Part shown: positions 1-9,660 of the stretch, in pieces | How positions within the stretch are numbered: position 1 is the stretch's first letter | How the letters are laid out: the number at the start of each line of letters is the position of its first letter | Origin: Monoplex corrugatus | Lineage: Eukaryota > Mollusca > Gastropoda > Littorinimorpha > Ranellidae | Assembly: GCA_030674185.1 (NCBI GenBank) | Contig: JAPXFY010000022.1 | Span: 668,035-732,034, forward strand | Direction of reading: 5' to 3' | Length of the DNA: 64,000 nt | Translations under genes and position numbers: made by a program | Notes under the pieces: generated by a model | Told to the model about the DNA's origin: nothing | What the model saw: only the letters and a program-made list of their open reading frames with translations | The model's database searches: none

Positions 1-5
1 ATATA

Positions 6-418
6 GAACCAATACTGTTGTACGGTTGCGAGGGGTGGACAGTCAACAAACAAAGCCAGAACAAGATTGAGGCAGCCGAGATGTGGTTTCTAAGAAGGAT
101 GTTGAGAGTTCCATGGACAGCAAAGAAAACAAACGAGACAGTCTTGATGGAGGCAGACACAAGTAAGGAAGATTAGGAAAAGACAGGCAACATTCATAGG
201 CCATTTTATAAGGAAAGGGGAATTGGAACACCTGGTCACAACGGGAAAGCTGGAGGGAAGGAGAGCACCAGGTAGACCCAGTGAGAAGATACTAGACGGA
301 CTTGCAGAGTGGCTGAAGACAGGGAGGGTGGAAGAGATGCTTGAGGCAACAAGAGATAGAGACAGATGGAAGTCCATAATCGCCAACGCCATGCGGCAAG
401 GCACCTGATGATGATAAT
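6..418 (+). mobile_element. 3' end of an RTE-like LINE (frameshifted remnant)
   Basis: Seen: the frame starting at 6 reads LLYGCEGWTVNK and then AAEMWFLRRMLRVPW, the C-terminal region typical of RTE/BovB-type reverse transcriptase proteins. It runs into a stop at 174-176. From about 166 the homology continues in another frame, with the GRP-containing segment and the ending SIIANAMRQGT, stop at 406-408. A one- or two-base indel therefore separates the two pieces. The stop is followed directly by a short TGA-repeat tail, so the element has almost no 3' UTR, as is usual for RTE elements. The element begins outside the window. It probably lies in an intron of the metallophosphatase gene downstream. 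The same family recurs in inverted orientation at 7751-9057, with the same last residues and tail. It is a dead copy. Confidence 0.85.
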
Positions 419-765
419 GACAGATGTATATAAAGATAACTACTGTGTTGGCTTTTGTGTCCTCTTATTCCTCTTTCCTACACCTTTTTCATGGTTGATA
501 TATAAATACAGATACACATAATAAAAATGAAATAGATTTAGACATAGATGGTGGGAGAGGGTGAGGGAGGGAAAAGTTAGGGTTTTGCTTTGCTGACATG
601 GTTGACAGTGTAGGACAGGGTGCGGGAGTCAAAGGGTTAAGTATCATCCATGCTTGGGAACATTTAATATCTAGATATATGTTCACTCAGAGGATTTTAA
701 TGTATAATTGATAAATATTATTTCCACAATTTTTTTACATATCATCCATTCTTGGCCTCGCTTAA
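411..765. other. Intronic sequence with a partial MITE copy (549-636)
   Basis: No coding signal is seen. Bases 549-636 match the right half of the MITE at 766-950, sharing the TTTTGCTTTGCTG stretch and the GGGAGTCAAAGGG end. This copy ends in an intact TTAA at 637-640. No left end is found, so it is a truncated copy. Confidence 0.5.
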
Positions 766-954
766 CCCTTTCACTCTTGCACCCTATCCACCAGCTGCAA
801 AAACTTAAACCCTTTGACTCCCTTATCCTGTCCACCAGCCTCCTGTGGAAGCTGGTGGATATGGTGAGTGAGTCAAAGAAGTAAGTTTTTGCTTTGCTGT
901 CATGGCTGACAATGTGGGATGCTGGTGGATAGGGTGAGGGAGTCAAAGGGTGAA
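762..954. mobile_element. piggyBac-type MITE
   Basis: The 185-bp element at 766-950 has inverted ends. The left end starts CCCTTTCACTCTTGCACCC and the right end, read inward, starts CCCTTTGACTCCCTCACCC. About 25 of 30 terminal positions match and both ends finish in CTATCCACCAGC. The left flank is TTAA (762-765) and the right flank TGAA (951-954), which would be a decayed TTAA. TTAA targets and CCCTTT-like ends are characteristic of piggyBac-superfamily elements. It has no coding capacity. It lies in the presumed intron before the exon at 1077. Confidence 0.6.
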
Positions 955-1076
955 TACACAGATGATGGAATATGACATCGAACATGTATTCATTTAGTTT
1001 TCTTCGCCATTCCACCTGTTTACGTGTTCCTATATTGACAGTCCAACATTACAGTTTGAGTCATTCTGTTGCCCAG

Positions 1077-1503
1077 GTACACATGGCTGCGAGATTTCAC
1101 TGCAACGGACTTTGCATTCCTGCAGGATCTGCCCTATACCATCAGCATTCCCTCCCTTCAGACTCTGGTGGTGCATGGCGGGTTGGTGCCAGGCCTGTCC
1201 CTGGAGCTGCAGAACTTGGAGAGTCTGACGCACATGCGCAACATCGTGCAGGAGGACTACTTCAGCGGCCGAGGTCTGGTCGGGGTCAGCAAAACGGACA
1301 AAGGCACAGCCTGGGCGTCATTATGGCCTGGACCGGAGCATGTCTACTTTGGTCACGACGCTCGCCGATGCTTACAGAGGTGGCCCTTTGCCACGGGGCT
1401 GGACACGGGCTGTCTGTACGGCGGTAGATTGACGGGGGTGTTTGTGGGACCAGAACAGGAGTTTGTCAGTGTGGAAGCCAAACAGGTGTATGTTGAACCC
1501 TGA
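1077..1503 (+). CDS. ApaH/PPN2-like metallophosphatase, terminal coding exon
   Basis: The exon encodes the C-terminal 141 residues of a calcineurin-like metallophosphatase resembling the eukaryotic ApaH-like phosphatases (ALPH) and yeast endopolyphosphatase Ppn2. Seen: residues 32-38 VHGGLVP (metal-ligand His motif), MRN at 53-55, FGHDA at 91-95 (second metal-binding His) and TGLDTGCLYGGRLT at 106-119, followed by a beta-strand-like end and a TGA stop. A pyrimidine-rich tract ending in CAG at 1074-1076 is a good splice acceptor, so the exon starts at 1077 with one base completing a split codon. The upstream metal-binding motifs (GDxHG, GDxxxRG) must lie in exons outside the window. Codon third positions are GC-rich, unlike the AT-rich neighbours, which supports real coding. 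Known of the family: cleavage of polyphosphate or dinucleoside polyphosphates, or mRNA decapping in trypanosome ALPH1. Which substrate applies here is not decidable. Confidence 0.85.
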
Positions 1504-1564
1504 TACCACGGTGTGGAGTTTGTGGAGGCTGTGTTGCTTCAAGGTGTCCTGTGTGTGATAGATG

Positions 1565-3190
1565 TTGCTTTGTGATGTCATGATATCCCATGAGTGTAGA
1601 GGTCAGACAGAAATGTGTTGTTGTGTGATGTCATAATGTCCTGGTAGTGTTGTGGTCAGACAGAAATGTGTTGTTGTGTGATGTCATAATGTCCTGTGAG
1701 TGTTGTGGTCAGACAGAAATGTGTTGTTGTGTGATGTCATAATGTCCTGGTAGTGTTGTGGTCAGACAGAAATGTCTTGTTGTGTGATGTCATAATGTCC
1801 TGGTAGTGTTGTGGTCAGACAGAAATGTGTTGTTGTGTGATGTCATAATGTCCTGTGAGTGTTGTGGTCAGACAGAAATATGTTGTTGTGTGATGTCGTA
1901 ATGTCCTGGTAGTGTTGTGGTCAGACAGAAATATGTTGTTGTGTGATGTCGTAATGTCCTGTGAGTGTTGTGGTCAGACAGAAATGTGTTGTGTGATGTC
2001 ATAATGTCCTGTGAGTGTTGTGGTCAGACAGAAATATGTTGTTGTGTGATGTCATAATGTCCTGGTAGTGTTGTGGTCAGACAGAAATGTGTTGTGTGAT
2101 GTCATAATGTCCTGTGAGTGTTGTGGTCAGACAGAAATATGTTGTTGTGTGATGTCATAATGTCCTGTGAGTGTTGTGGTCAGACAGAAATGTGGTGTTG
2201 TGTGATGTCATAATGTCCTGTGAGTGTAGAGGTCAGACAGAAATCTGTTGTTGTGTGATGTCATAATGTCCTGGTAGTGTGGTCAGACAGAAATGTGTTG
2301 TGTGATGTCATAATGTCTTGGTAGTGTTGTGGTCAGACAGAAATCTGTTGTGTGATGTCATGATGTCTTGGTAGTGTTGTGGTCAGACAGAAATCTGTTG
2401 TGTGATGTCATAATGTCCTGGTAGTATTGTGGTCAGACAGAAATCTGTTGTGTGATGTCATAATGTCCTGGTAGTGTTGTGGCCAGATAGAAATCTGTTG
2501 TGTGATGTCCTAATGTCCTGTGATTGTTATGGTCAGACAGAAATCTGTTGTGTGATGTCATAATGTCCTGGTAGTGTTGTGGTCAGACAGAAATCTGTTG
2601 TGTGATGTCATAATGTCCTGGTAGTGTTGTGGTCAGACAGAAATCTGTTGTGTGATGTCATAATGTCCTGGTAGTGTTGTGGTCAGACAGAAATCTGTTG
2701 TGTGATGTCATAATGTCCTGTGAGTGTTATGGTCAGACAGAAATCTGTTGTGTGATGTCATAATGTCCTGGTAGTGTTGTGGTCAGACAGAAATCTGTTG
2801 TGTGATGTCATAATGTCCTGGTAGTGTTGTGGTCAGACAGAAATATGTTGTGTGATGTCATAATGTCCTGGTAGTGTTGTGGTCAGACAGAAATCTGTTG
2901 TGTGATGTCATAATGTCCTGGTAGTGTTGTGGTCAGACAGAAATCTGTTGTTGTGTGATGTCATAATGTCCTGGTAGTGTTGTGGTCAGACAGAAATCTG
3001 TTGTGTGAGTCATAATGTCCTGGTAGTGTTGTGGTCAGACAGAAATCTGTTGTGTGATGTCATAATGTCCTGTGAGTGTTGTGGTCAGACAGAAATCTGT
3101 TGTGTGATGTCATAATGTCCTGTGAGTGTTGTGGTCAGACAGAAATCTCTTGTGTGATGTCATAATGTCCTGGTAGTGTTGTGGCCAGAG
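1565..3190. repeat. 50/53-bp minisatellite (~31 copies)
   Basis: Tandem units carry TGTGATGTCATAATGTCCTG and GTGTTGTGGTCAGACAGAAA. Early units (to about 2270) are mostly 53 bp with an extra TTG. Later units are mostly 50 bp. It starts about 60 bp after the metallophosphatase stop codon, so it probably lies in or just beyond that gene's 3' UTR. No canonical AATAAA is seen before it. An ATTAAA is present at 3723-3728, beyond the array. Confidence 0.95.
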
Positions 3191-3298
3191 ATATGTAAAG
3201 GGTTTGATCATTAAGTCATTTGTTTTGATTGTATTTTTTTAATAACAGTCAGATCATCACAAAGATGTACATGTCCAGATAGATAAATGAGCTGATAG

Positions 3299-3651
3299 AT
3301 ACATACAGTGATGATCATAACAATGATACATACAGTGATGATCATAACAATGATACATACAGTGATGATCATGACAATGATACATACAGTGATGATCATG
3401 ACAATGATACATACAGTGATGATCATAACAATGATACATACAGTGATGATCATGACAATGATACATACAGTGATGATCATGACAATGATACATACAGTGA
3501 TGATCATAACAATGATACATACAGTGATGATCATGACAATGATACATACAGTGATGATCATAACAATGATACATACAGTGATGATCATAACAATGATACA
3601 TACAGTGATGATCATAACAATGATACATACAGTGATGATCATAACATCATT
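3299..3651. repeat. 27-bp minisatellite (13 copies)
   Basis: Units contain ACATACAGTGATGATCATAA followed by CAATGAT, with an A/G alternation (CATAAC versus CATGAC) between copies. Because 27 is divisible by three, several frames on both strands stay open. There is no sign of real coding. Confidence 0.95.
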
Positions 3652-5357
3652 GTCATGATTCTGTAACACAGCATCACATTGTTGAGCCATGGCTGAAAAC
3701 AGTCACACAACAACGTACTGTTATTAAAGTTTATGTAAAATTACATGATTTGCAGGAAGTTTATGGAAGTTGTGCTCTTGAAGTATCTTTATATGAGAAA
3801 ATAGTTTATAAGATTTTGTCATAGGAAATATCAGATAGTCTATGAAATGTTACAGTTGGAAAGAAAGATCTGTTGTTATAAAGTTCATGAGCCCCTTTGT
3901 TTGGTGTTTGGTCATGATCGCCTAATGCAGAAATGGTGGCCACTGGCCACTAAGTTACAAGATTTAACTCCCCTGACAGCTTTTTCATTTCTGGGTACAA
4001 CAAGCTTAACTACTTATGTCAATAGTGTTATTGAAAAATAGAACTTAACAACATTTTCACAAACTTCTGTCCTTGATTTTCTATTGTTCAAAGCTATGGT
4101 AGCACGAAGTCAAATGTCTACGCTTGAAGAAGTATTGGAAGATGTTTTTCAATGTGCTGATAGCAGTGATGAAAGTTTTGGTTCTGATAAAGTCAGACTT
4201 GATGAAGCAGATGCCGCTGATCTGAAACTTGTGGAATGGATGATTCTGATAAAGATCAGCTGAACCTGATGATTTTAAGTTTTATTGTATGCATTGTTTG
4301 GTGCAGTAATTCGGTCCTTGCTTACCCAGCGATGTTGCAGAAATGTTGAAATGTGTTGGCGTTGTGTGTTTCTGTGTTTGGAGAAGTGGGGGGGGGGGGG
4401 GGGGTGACTGAAAGGGGTAGGCCACATTTTCACCCAGTTTTCTCTTTCTGCATCCTGTAGATTTGTATATGACTAAGTGCCAAAAGGTGGGACCCCAATT
4501 TAGGACAAGGGGTTGAAAAATAAAGTCTGCTTTAAAGAGTTCTCTTTGGTACTGTCTGATACCTTTCAGTACCAAGCATGATTCTGTAAAAGCAAAAGAT
4601 AATCAAAAGCTCAGTTTTGGAAATATCTCAGTTTAAATGTTGGGATGTCTAAAGTGTCGCACATCAAACATTACAACACAAATGCTCATAACTTATTTCT
4701 TTTTTATAATGCTGCAGACCCAAGATACTGTTTTTGTGTCCATGTAGCATGCCTAAATGTAATGCTATCATCTCTTTCTGATTTTCACACCCTGAACATA
4801 ATTTATGGACATGTATTGTGGTAATGTTTGACGTGCGACACCAGACAGATTTTTAGCAATTTGCCACCAGGCCAATCACACTTTTTCTTCTAATAAAACA
4901 CATCTGCACATTCAACACACACAAAACAAGACAAGCTGTATTTAAGTATTAAAAAAAGAAGAAAAATATTTGAAGAAAAGGATGATTTTCAAAAAAGTGT
5001 CGCACATCAATATTACACCAAATCACAACATGGGTCTTGGTTCAACATCACCAGACTGACACAAACAAAAAATGATGCAAACATTAACTTATGGACCAAT
5101 CTGAACTAAACATTAATCCACTAAGACCATTGAGTCATTGTAACCCATGCCAACAGCATGGGTTAGAGGTGGCTCATCGTCTCAGTAAAAGTCTGAAGCC
5201 AATCGTGCTAACAAACTTTGAATAGCTGGCACCTTTGTGTGGACACCTTGTCCATTAACTTAAGTGTGACTTCCCTCACAAGAGAAGTGTGTGGCTTCCA
5301 AGAGTACATATAGTCTGCTACACTCCAGCACCAAAGGCCATTTCTGACTTTTGACAT
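3652..5357. other. Spacer with a short acidic ORF and a G17 run
   Basis: Mostly AT-rich non-coding sequence. A 17-base G run lies at 4388-4404. A 55-codon ORF at 4096-4263 is listed separately. Copies of a dispersed GTGTCGCAC-type motif begin at 4651. From 5208 to 5366 the minus strand carries the 3' part of the vertnin-like frame. Confidence 0.6.
4096..4263 (+). CDS. Short acidic ORF, possible transposase N-terminal remnant
   Basis: This 55-codon frame starts MVARSQMSTLEEVLEDVF and continues with an acidic Ser/Asp/Glu-rich stretch (ADSSDESFGSDK). Acidic low-complexity N-termini of this kind are common in piggyBac-derived transposases, but nothing catalytic follows and the frame ends at 4261-4263. 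It may equally be chance. No splice donor or continuing exon is evident. Confidence 0.2.
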   Translation: MVARSQMSTLEEVLEDVFQCADSSDESFGSDKVRLDEADAADLKLVEWMILIKIS

Positions 5358-6433
5358 GAAGTGCACGAGTAAGGCTCGATACGTCCCAAGTTCGATACGT
5401 CCCAGATTCGACGCGTCCCAGGTTCCATACGTCCCAGGTTCCATACGTCCCAGGTTTGATATGCCCCACACCCCACCCACACCCCCACACTCACACCATC
5501 CACACACCTCCACTACACCCACACTTGTGGGTGTGGTGCTGGAGGTGTGGGTGGTGGGGTGTGGGTGGTGAGTGTGGGGGTGGTGTGGGTGTGCTTGTTG
5601 GTGGGGGTGGGGTGCTGTGAATGTGGGTGGTATGAATGTGTGGGTGGTGTCAGTGGGGGGTGTGTGGTTGGTGGATGCGGGGGGCTGGGTGGGGTGGTGA
5701 GGGTGTTATTGGTGTGGGTGGTGTGGTTTGGGTACGGGGTAGTGTGGGGTGGGGGTATGGGTGAGGGTAGTGTGTGGGTGGGTGGGGAGGGGGTGAGGTG
5801 TGGGTGTTGGTGTGGGACGTATCGAACCTGGGACGCGTCGAACCTGTGACGTATCGAACATGGGACGTATCGAACCTGGATGTATCACACCTGGGACGCG
5901 TCGAACCAGGGACGCATCGAGATGTCCCCGAAGTGCACACAGACTACTCCTAGCAGTCCATCCATCTCCAGCACCTGACAGGGATATTCAATACCTGACC
6001 ACCTAATCATATAGGTGTTTCCTATAACAGGAAACTGACATGGCTTCCTGGGGATGACCAAGGGAACAAAATGGTTCGGGGTCCAGTGTTCCGCAACCAT
6101 GTCGTCCCTGGACGAAGACCACATCACTGTCAGCTTCTTGTTGTTTGTGCAGCCATGCGCACGGATGATCCTGTTGCAATGCTTCTGGTATACTGGCCAT
6201 CCAAGTGATGGAAATACTGACTGCACAGGCCTGTTCAGGGCAACGGAGGCAGCAAAAAACTGCCACAAACCTGTGTAGACAGCATTCCCAACCACTGCCA
6301 TGCATTCATTCATGAAAGCATCCTCTGGTGTAGCACGGGGTGCGGATGTCAGCACTGCAACATAGATCACATGCTCTGCATTGAGGTTGTCTGATGGTGC
6401 ACACTAGTTCTGGCCATCAAGAAATAATCCTTC
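5208..6433 (-). pseudogene. Vertnin/OTU-like protein, split by a foldback element
   Basis: Reading on the minus strand from 6403, the frame shows LWQFFAASVALNRPVQSVFP, then TVMWSSSRDDM and WTPNHFVPLVIP. This is the order and spacing of the vertnin-type OTU-like domain. It continues through YMIRWSGIEYPCQVLE to CVHF at 5938-5930, where a 563-bp foldback element interrupts it. On the other side of the element the frame resumes with the duplicated VHF at 5366-5358 and runs through MSKVRNGLWCWSVADYM to a stop at 5208. The two halves join in frame across the 9-bp target duplication, so the frame was open when the insertion happened. Upstream, an in-frame TAG lies at 6404-6406. A good splice acceptor (pyrimidine tract then CAG, exon from 6433) precedes it, and a donor-like GTATGT follows a coding-looking stretch ending at 6727, but the phases do not match. 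Vertnin is a vertebrate chromatin/developmental factor. Related invertebrate copies are numerous and may be transposon-borne. Likely non-functional here. Confidence 0.6.
5358..5938. mobile_element. Foldback-like element with 9-bp target duplication
   Basis: The 563-bp element (5367-5929) has arms of tandem 16-bp units. The left arm has about six units of the type GTTCGATACGTCCCAG. The right arm has about seven units of the reverse complement, of the type GGGACGTATCGAACCT. The middle (5466-5812) is CA-rich then GT-rich and is itself partly palindromic around 5521. Direct copies of GAAGTGCAC at 5358-5366 and 5930-5938 flank it. Tandemly repetitive inverted arms plus a 9-bp duplication are the hallmark of foldback (FB) elements as described in Drosophila. 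It carries no transposase. It sits inside the vertnin-like reading frame. Confidence 0.75.
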
Positions 6434-7738
6434 CTGCAGACACAAAAAATTACAAATTACAACAAAAATGTATTATCAAACGTAAAATCACCACAAATGC
6501 CTTTGTTGTAAGAAAGCAAGAAAACCATTTCTCTATTTTGATGTAAGCTAAGATGCTTTGTTCTGTCGTCAGAATACGATTTCCATCGGCTTACTGTATG
6601 AAGCTGACCAAAATCAAATGAATGACAAAACCTGCTTTGTCGATATTTGTAAAAAATACTGCATGGTGTGGTGTCGGTCGTCAAAAAGTGTCACACGTCA
6701 AAACAAGGAAGAGTATTACAACATACCTTCAGATGCAGACAGTTCCTCATCAGCAACAAAACTCCTGCGAAATGCACGTGACCACAAACCAACGTGTAAC
6801 CCACGTGTGTACTGGAAGTGAATAACATCGATTTTTGCGTTATCGTTGAAATGAGAAAGAAAATTTTGGGCTGGATGTCGGACGTCAAACATTACAACAC
6901 ATTTTAGCGACGGTAACAATCGCAATTAAAAAACAGATAAGAATACGCTGAATACTTTTCACTGAAAGAATGATTAACAATCGTTTCCAGAGTACAAAAT
7001 GATACCATTTTGGAATCTCTAACCCAAAACATTTGTAAGAACAACACGCTCAAAGTTTTGACGGCGGTCTTACAACACGTTATAACGCGTGACACCGAAA
7101 ATTTGAACGGCCAGAATAGACGCATCAAGAAATTCCGATCCATTCGGCAAGTTTGTGTATGTTAATCGAGGTATATTTTGCTCACATGCTTAGTTTCAAG
7201 TGCTTTAATCACACCTAGGCTGAGCACGGCATCTTCATTTAGTGCTGACTACGAAATGTCCGTTTTCGACGCCATGATTTTTAAGACAATTTTGTACAAT
7301 ATTGCACGTGTAGAGCAAAATACAAAAAAAATTAGGCTTGAAGTTATCTCCACTATCAGTACATTCATTCTTCCACACAAACCAAAAGAAGAACACGGGT
7401 TTCAGATGTGAAAATAATGTTTTTATTGCAGTTCTTATGAACACCCTCTCAGCATCCCACCTTATGGCACTTAGTCATATATGTATAATTATGTGTGTGT
7501 ATGTAATATAAATGTGTGTATGTGTAATGTGTGTGTGTGTGTGAATGAGAGAGAGAATATATGAATAAAAGGAGCTTAGCATTTCAGGAAGACTATGATA
7601 ATTTGGTTCAATAATTGCAAGTCATCTGCACCTGGGAACAGCAGGAAAGAGATAGTGTTACATAAGTTACGCCTGGGTCACACATTGTACACTCACTGTA
7701 ACAGTGTTATGTAGGTTACACATGGTCTGCGGTCATTC
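6434..7738. other. Non-coding spacer with a TG-rich microsatellite
   Basis: Contains the presumed intron or 5' region of the vertnin-like block and two or three motif copies noted separately. A stretch ending at 6727 on the minus strand (WSRAFRRSFVADEELSASEG) looks codon-like and abuts a donor-like GTATGT. An imperfect TG/TA microsatellite lies at about 7488-7543. No other coding signal is seen. Confidence 0.5.
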
Positions 7739-9069
7739 ATACCTTTGATTCATCATCATCATCAGGTGCCCTGCCGCATGGCGTTGGCGATCATGGACTT
7801 CCATCTTGAGGGGATTTCATGTTTTTTACTGATCACCATGACTTCAGTCTTCCTGCTGTTTAATTCCAACCCCTTACCTTTGCTTTCTGTTTCTAGTATA
7901 TTCACAAGGTTTTGTAGGTCCCTTTCATTTTCTGCAATTAGCACGGTGTCATCTGTGTATCGAATGCTGTTTATCATTTTCCCTCCCACCTTAAATTCAG
8001 GGTCTTCTTCTAGGTTTCTCATGATGTTTTCGCTGTAAAGTGAAAACAGATCTGGTGACAAAACACAACCCTGTCTGACTCCTCTTTTGATGTTTTGGAA
8101 AGAGCTTATATTGTTTTCTATTCTCATTGCAGCTGTTTGTTCCCAATACATATTTCTGATTATTCGTAGATCTTTTCCATCAACATTGAGTCTCTCCAAT
8201 TGGTTGATCAATTCTTCATGCCTTACCTGATCGAAAGCCTTGGTATAGTCAACAAAGCATAAATACAAATCCTTATTCATCTCAATTGACCTATCTATGA
8301 TAGTTCTTAGGATGTATATGGCATTAATAGTTCCTTTCCCTTCCACAAATCCACACTGTTCTTCTGCTATTTCTCATTTGATTCTATTCCTTGTCCTCAT
8401 CATGATTATTCTTAACAGGATTTTTGTTACTTGACTCATCAAACTGATTGTACGATGGAGTTCGCATTCCATAACCCCTGTCTTCTTTGGAAGTGCAATG
8501 AAAATTGATTTTGACATGTCTTTGGGGATTTTTCCAGTGTCATAAATTTCATTTGGGGATTTTTCCAGTGTCATAAATTTCATTTAGGAGGACTGTTATT
8601 TTTTCTATGCCAAATTCCTCTAGGGCTTCAATCATCTCTGTAGTAATGTTGTCTGGTCCTGGGGCTTTTCCTGGTTTCATCTTTTTCAGTGCTGCTCTAA
8701 CTTCATCTTTAATTATAGGTGGTCCTTCAGAGTTCTTTTTTATAATGTGTTCTGCGTTTCTGTCATCCTCAAAAAGGTCTTTAATGTACTCTCCCCATCT
8801 GTCTAATATGTTGTCTTTTTCCATGATAAGCATGCCATCTTTCAATTTTAAGCAACCAGTTGATGTGCATGTATTTTTCCTATGGACAATTTCTTCAATT
8901 CGTCTGTACATACCCTGAGGATCCATTTTGTGTTGGTCTTCTATTTCTTTGCGTTTTGTGTTCAGCCAAGCTTCCTTAGCTTCATTGCACCTATTCCTGG
9001 TTTCTTTGTTTATCTTCCTGTATATCTCCTCCTTTCTCTTTGCCTTCCTCCTTTCCTATACCTTTGATT
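7739..9069 (-). mobile_element. 5'-truncated, internally deleted RTE-like LINE with 12-bp target duplication
   Basis: The insertion (7751-9057) is flanked by a perfect ATACCTTTGATT duplication at 7739-7750 and 9058-9069. On the minus strand it encodes a reverse transcriptase: KPGKAPGPDNITTEMIE, then LPKKTG and RTISLMS, then EEQCGFVEGKGT, FVDYTKAFDQVRHEE, GVRQGCVLSPDLFSLY and the catalytic box YTDD (normally YADD). After VMVISKKHEIP the frame jumps directly to SRWKSMIANAMRQGT and a stop at 7762-7764, so about 200 residues of the C-terminal region are deleted in frame. A TGA-repeat tail follows at 7751-7761. A 31-bp tandem duplication (8521-8551 and 8552-8582) causes a frameshift, and an in-frame TGA follows IK upstream of the GFVEGKGT motif. 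It is the same family as the remnant at 6-418. Dead copy. Confidence 0.9.
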
Positions 9070-9660
9070 ACTTTAAAAAATAGAGAAATTGCCAAGGTTC
9101 ATACCATGTGACCAGCCACTCAACATCAAACACCTTCCTATTGAATGCAGGGACTTAAATGACACAAGACACAAGCATTATAAAGCAGATCCTTAAAGAA
9201 CTTAGAGATGTTCGTCTACATGTAATTTTCACGTTCTTACAAGAGATCAGTCAGTTTCATCTTGTATGATTCTACCTGTGGGAAAGATTTTTAAATGGAT
9301 TTTAGATTTGAAAGGTGACTCCTATGTTTGGCTTTAACTGTTGTCTTTTAACTTAACTGGAGTTGTTTCTAACGTGATGTTAACATTGATAGTGATATGG
9401 CTTTACTGGTTGGCTGGTCAACTGATCTGTAAACAATGTGAACTGGAGTAAAGTGAACATGCAATCACGTTGTTACAAAAGATCTTTGTTCATTTCTGAT
9501 TTGTTCTGTACATGTACATACGTTTGTAATCCCAAACAAGTATGACCATCCACATTCAATCACAACAATACAAAAATAGAATCAGGGCGCGTATTTGATA
9601 TAACAAGACAAGACACTCGCAAATTTTCAGCCAAGTGTTGTTTCATCAAGCAGGACAATG
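9070..9660. other. Unique spacer
   Basis: AT-rich sequence. No gene, RNA or repeat could be recognised. From about 9660 the sequence turns into the 25-bp satellite. Confidence 0.6.

Larger units (their letters stand above)
4651..7101. repeat. Dispersed ~25-bp motif, six copies around the vertnin-like block
   Basis: A motif close to GTGTCGCACGTCAAACATTA followed by CAACACA occurs at about 4654-4680, 4812-4840 (inverted), 4998-5018, 6688-6722 (expanded), 6875-6901 and 7069-7094 (inverted, diverged). Three copies lie downstream and three upstream of the minus-strand vertnin-like coding block. The copies at 4651 and 6868 share CAAACATTACAACACA exactly. Role unknown. Confidence 0.45.

Noticed and set aside
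972..1427. Alternative 151-codon frame overlapping the phosphatase exon
   Set aside because: It is a shadow frame. The homologous motifs and splice acceptor support only the frame ending at 1503.
3299..3651. CRISPR-like array
   Set aside because: Direct tandem copies without unique spacers, and eukaryotic context. The same applies to the other arrays.
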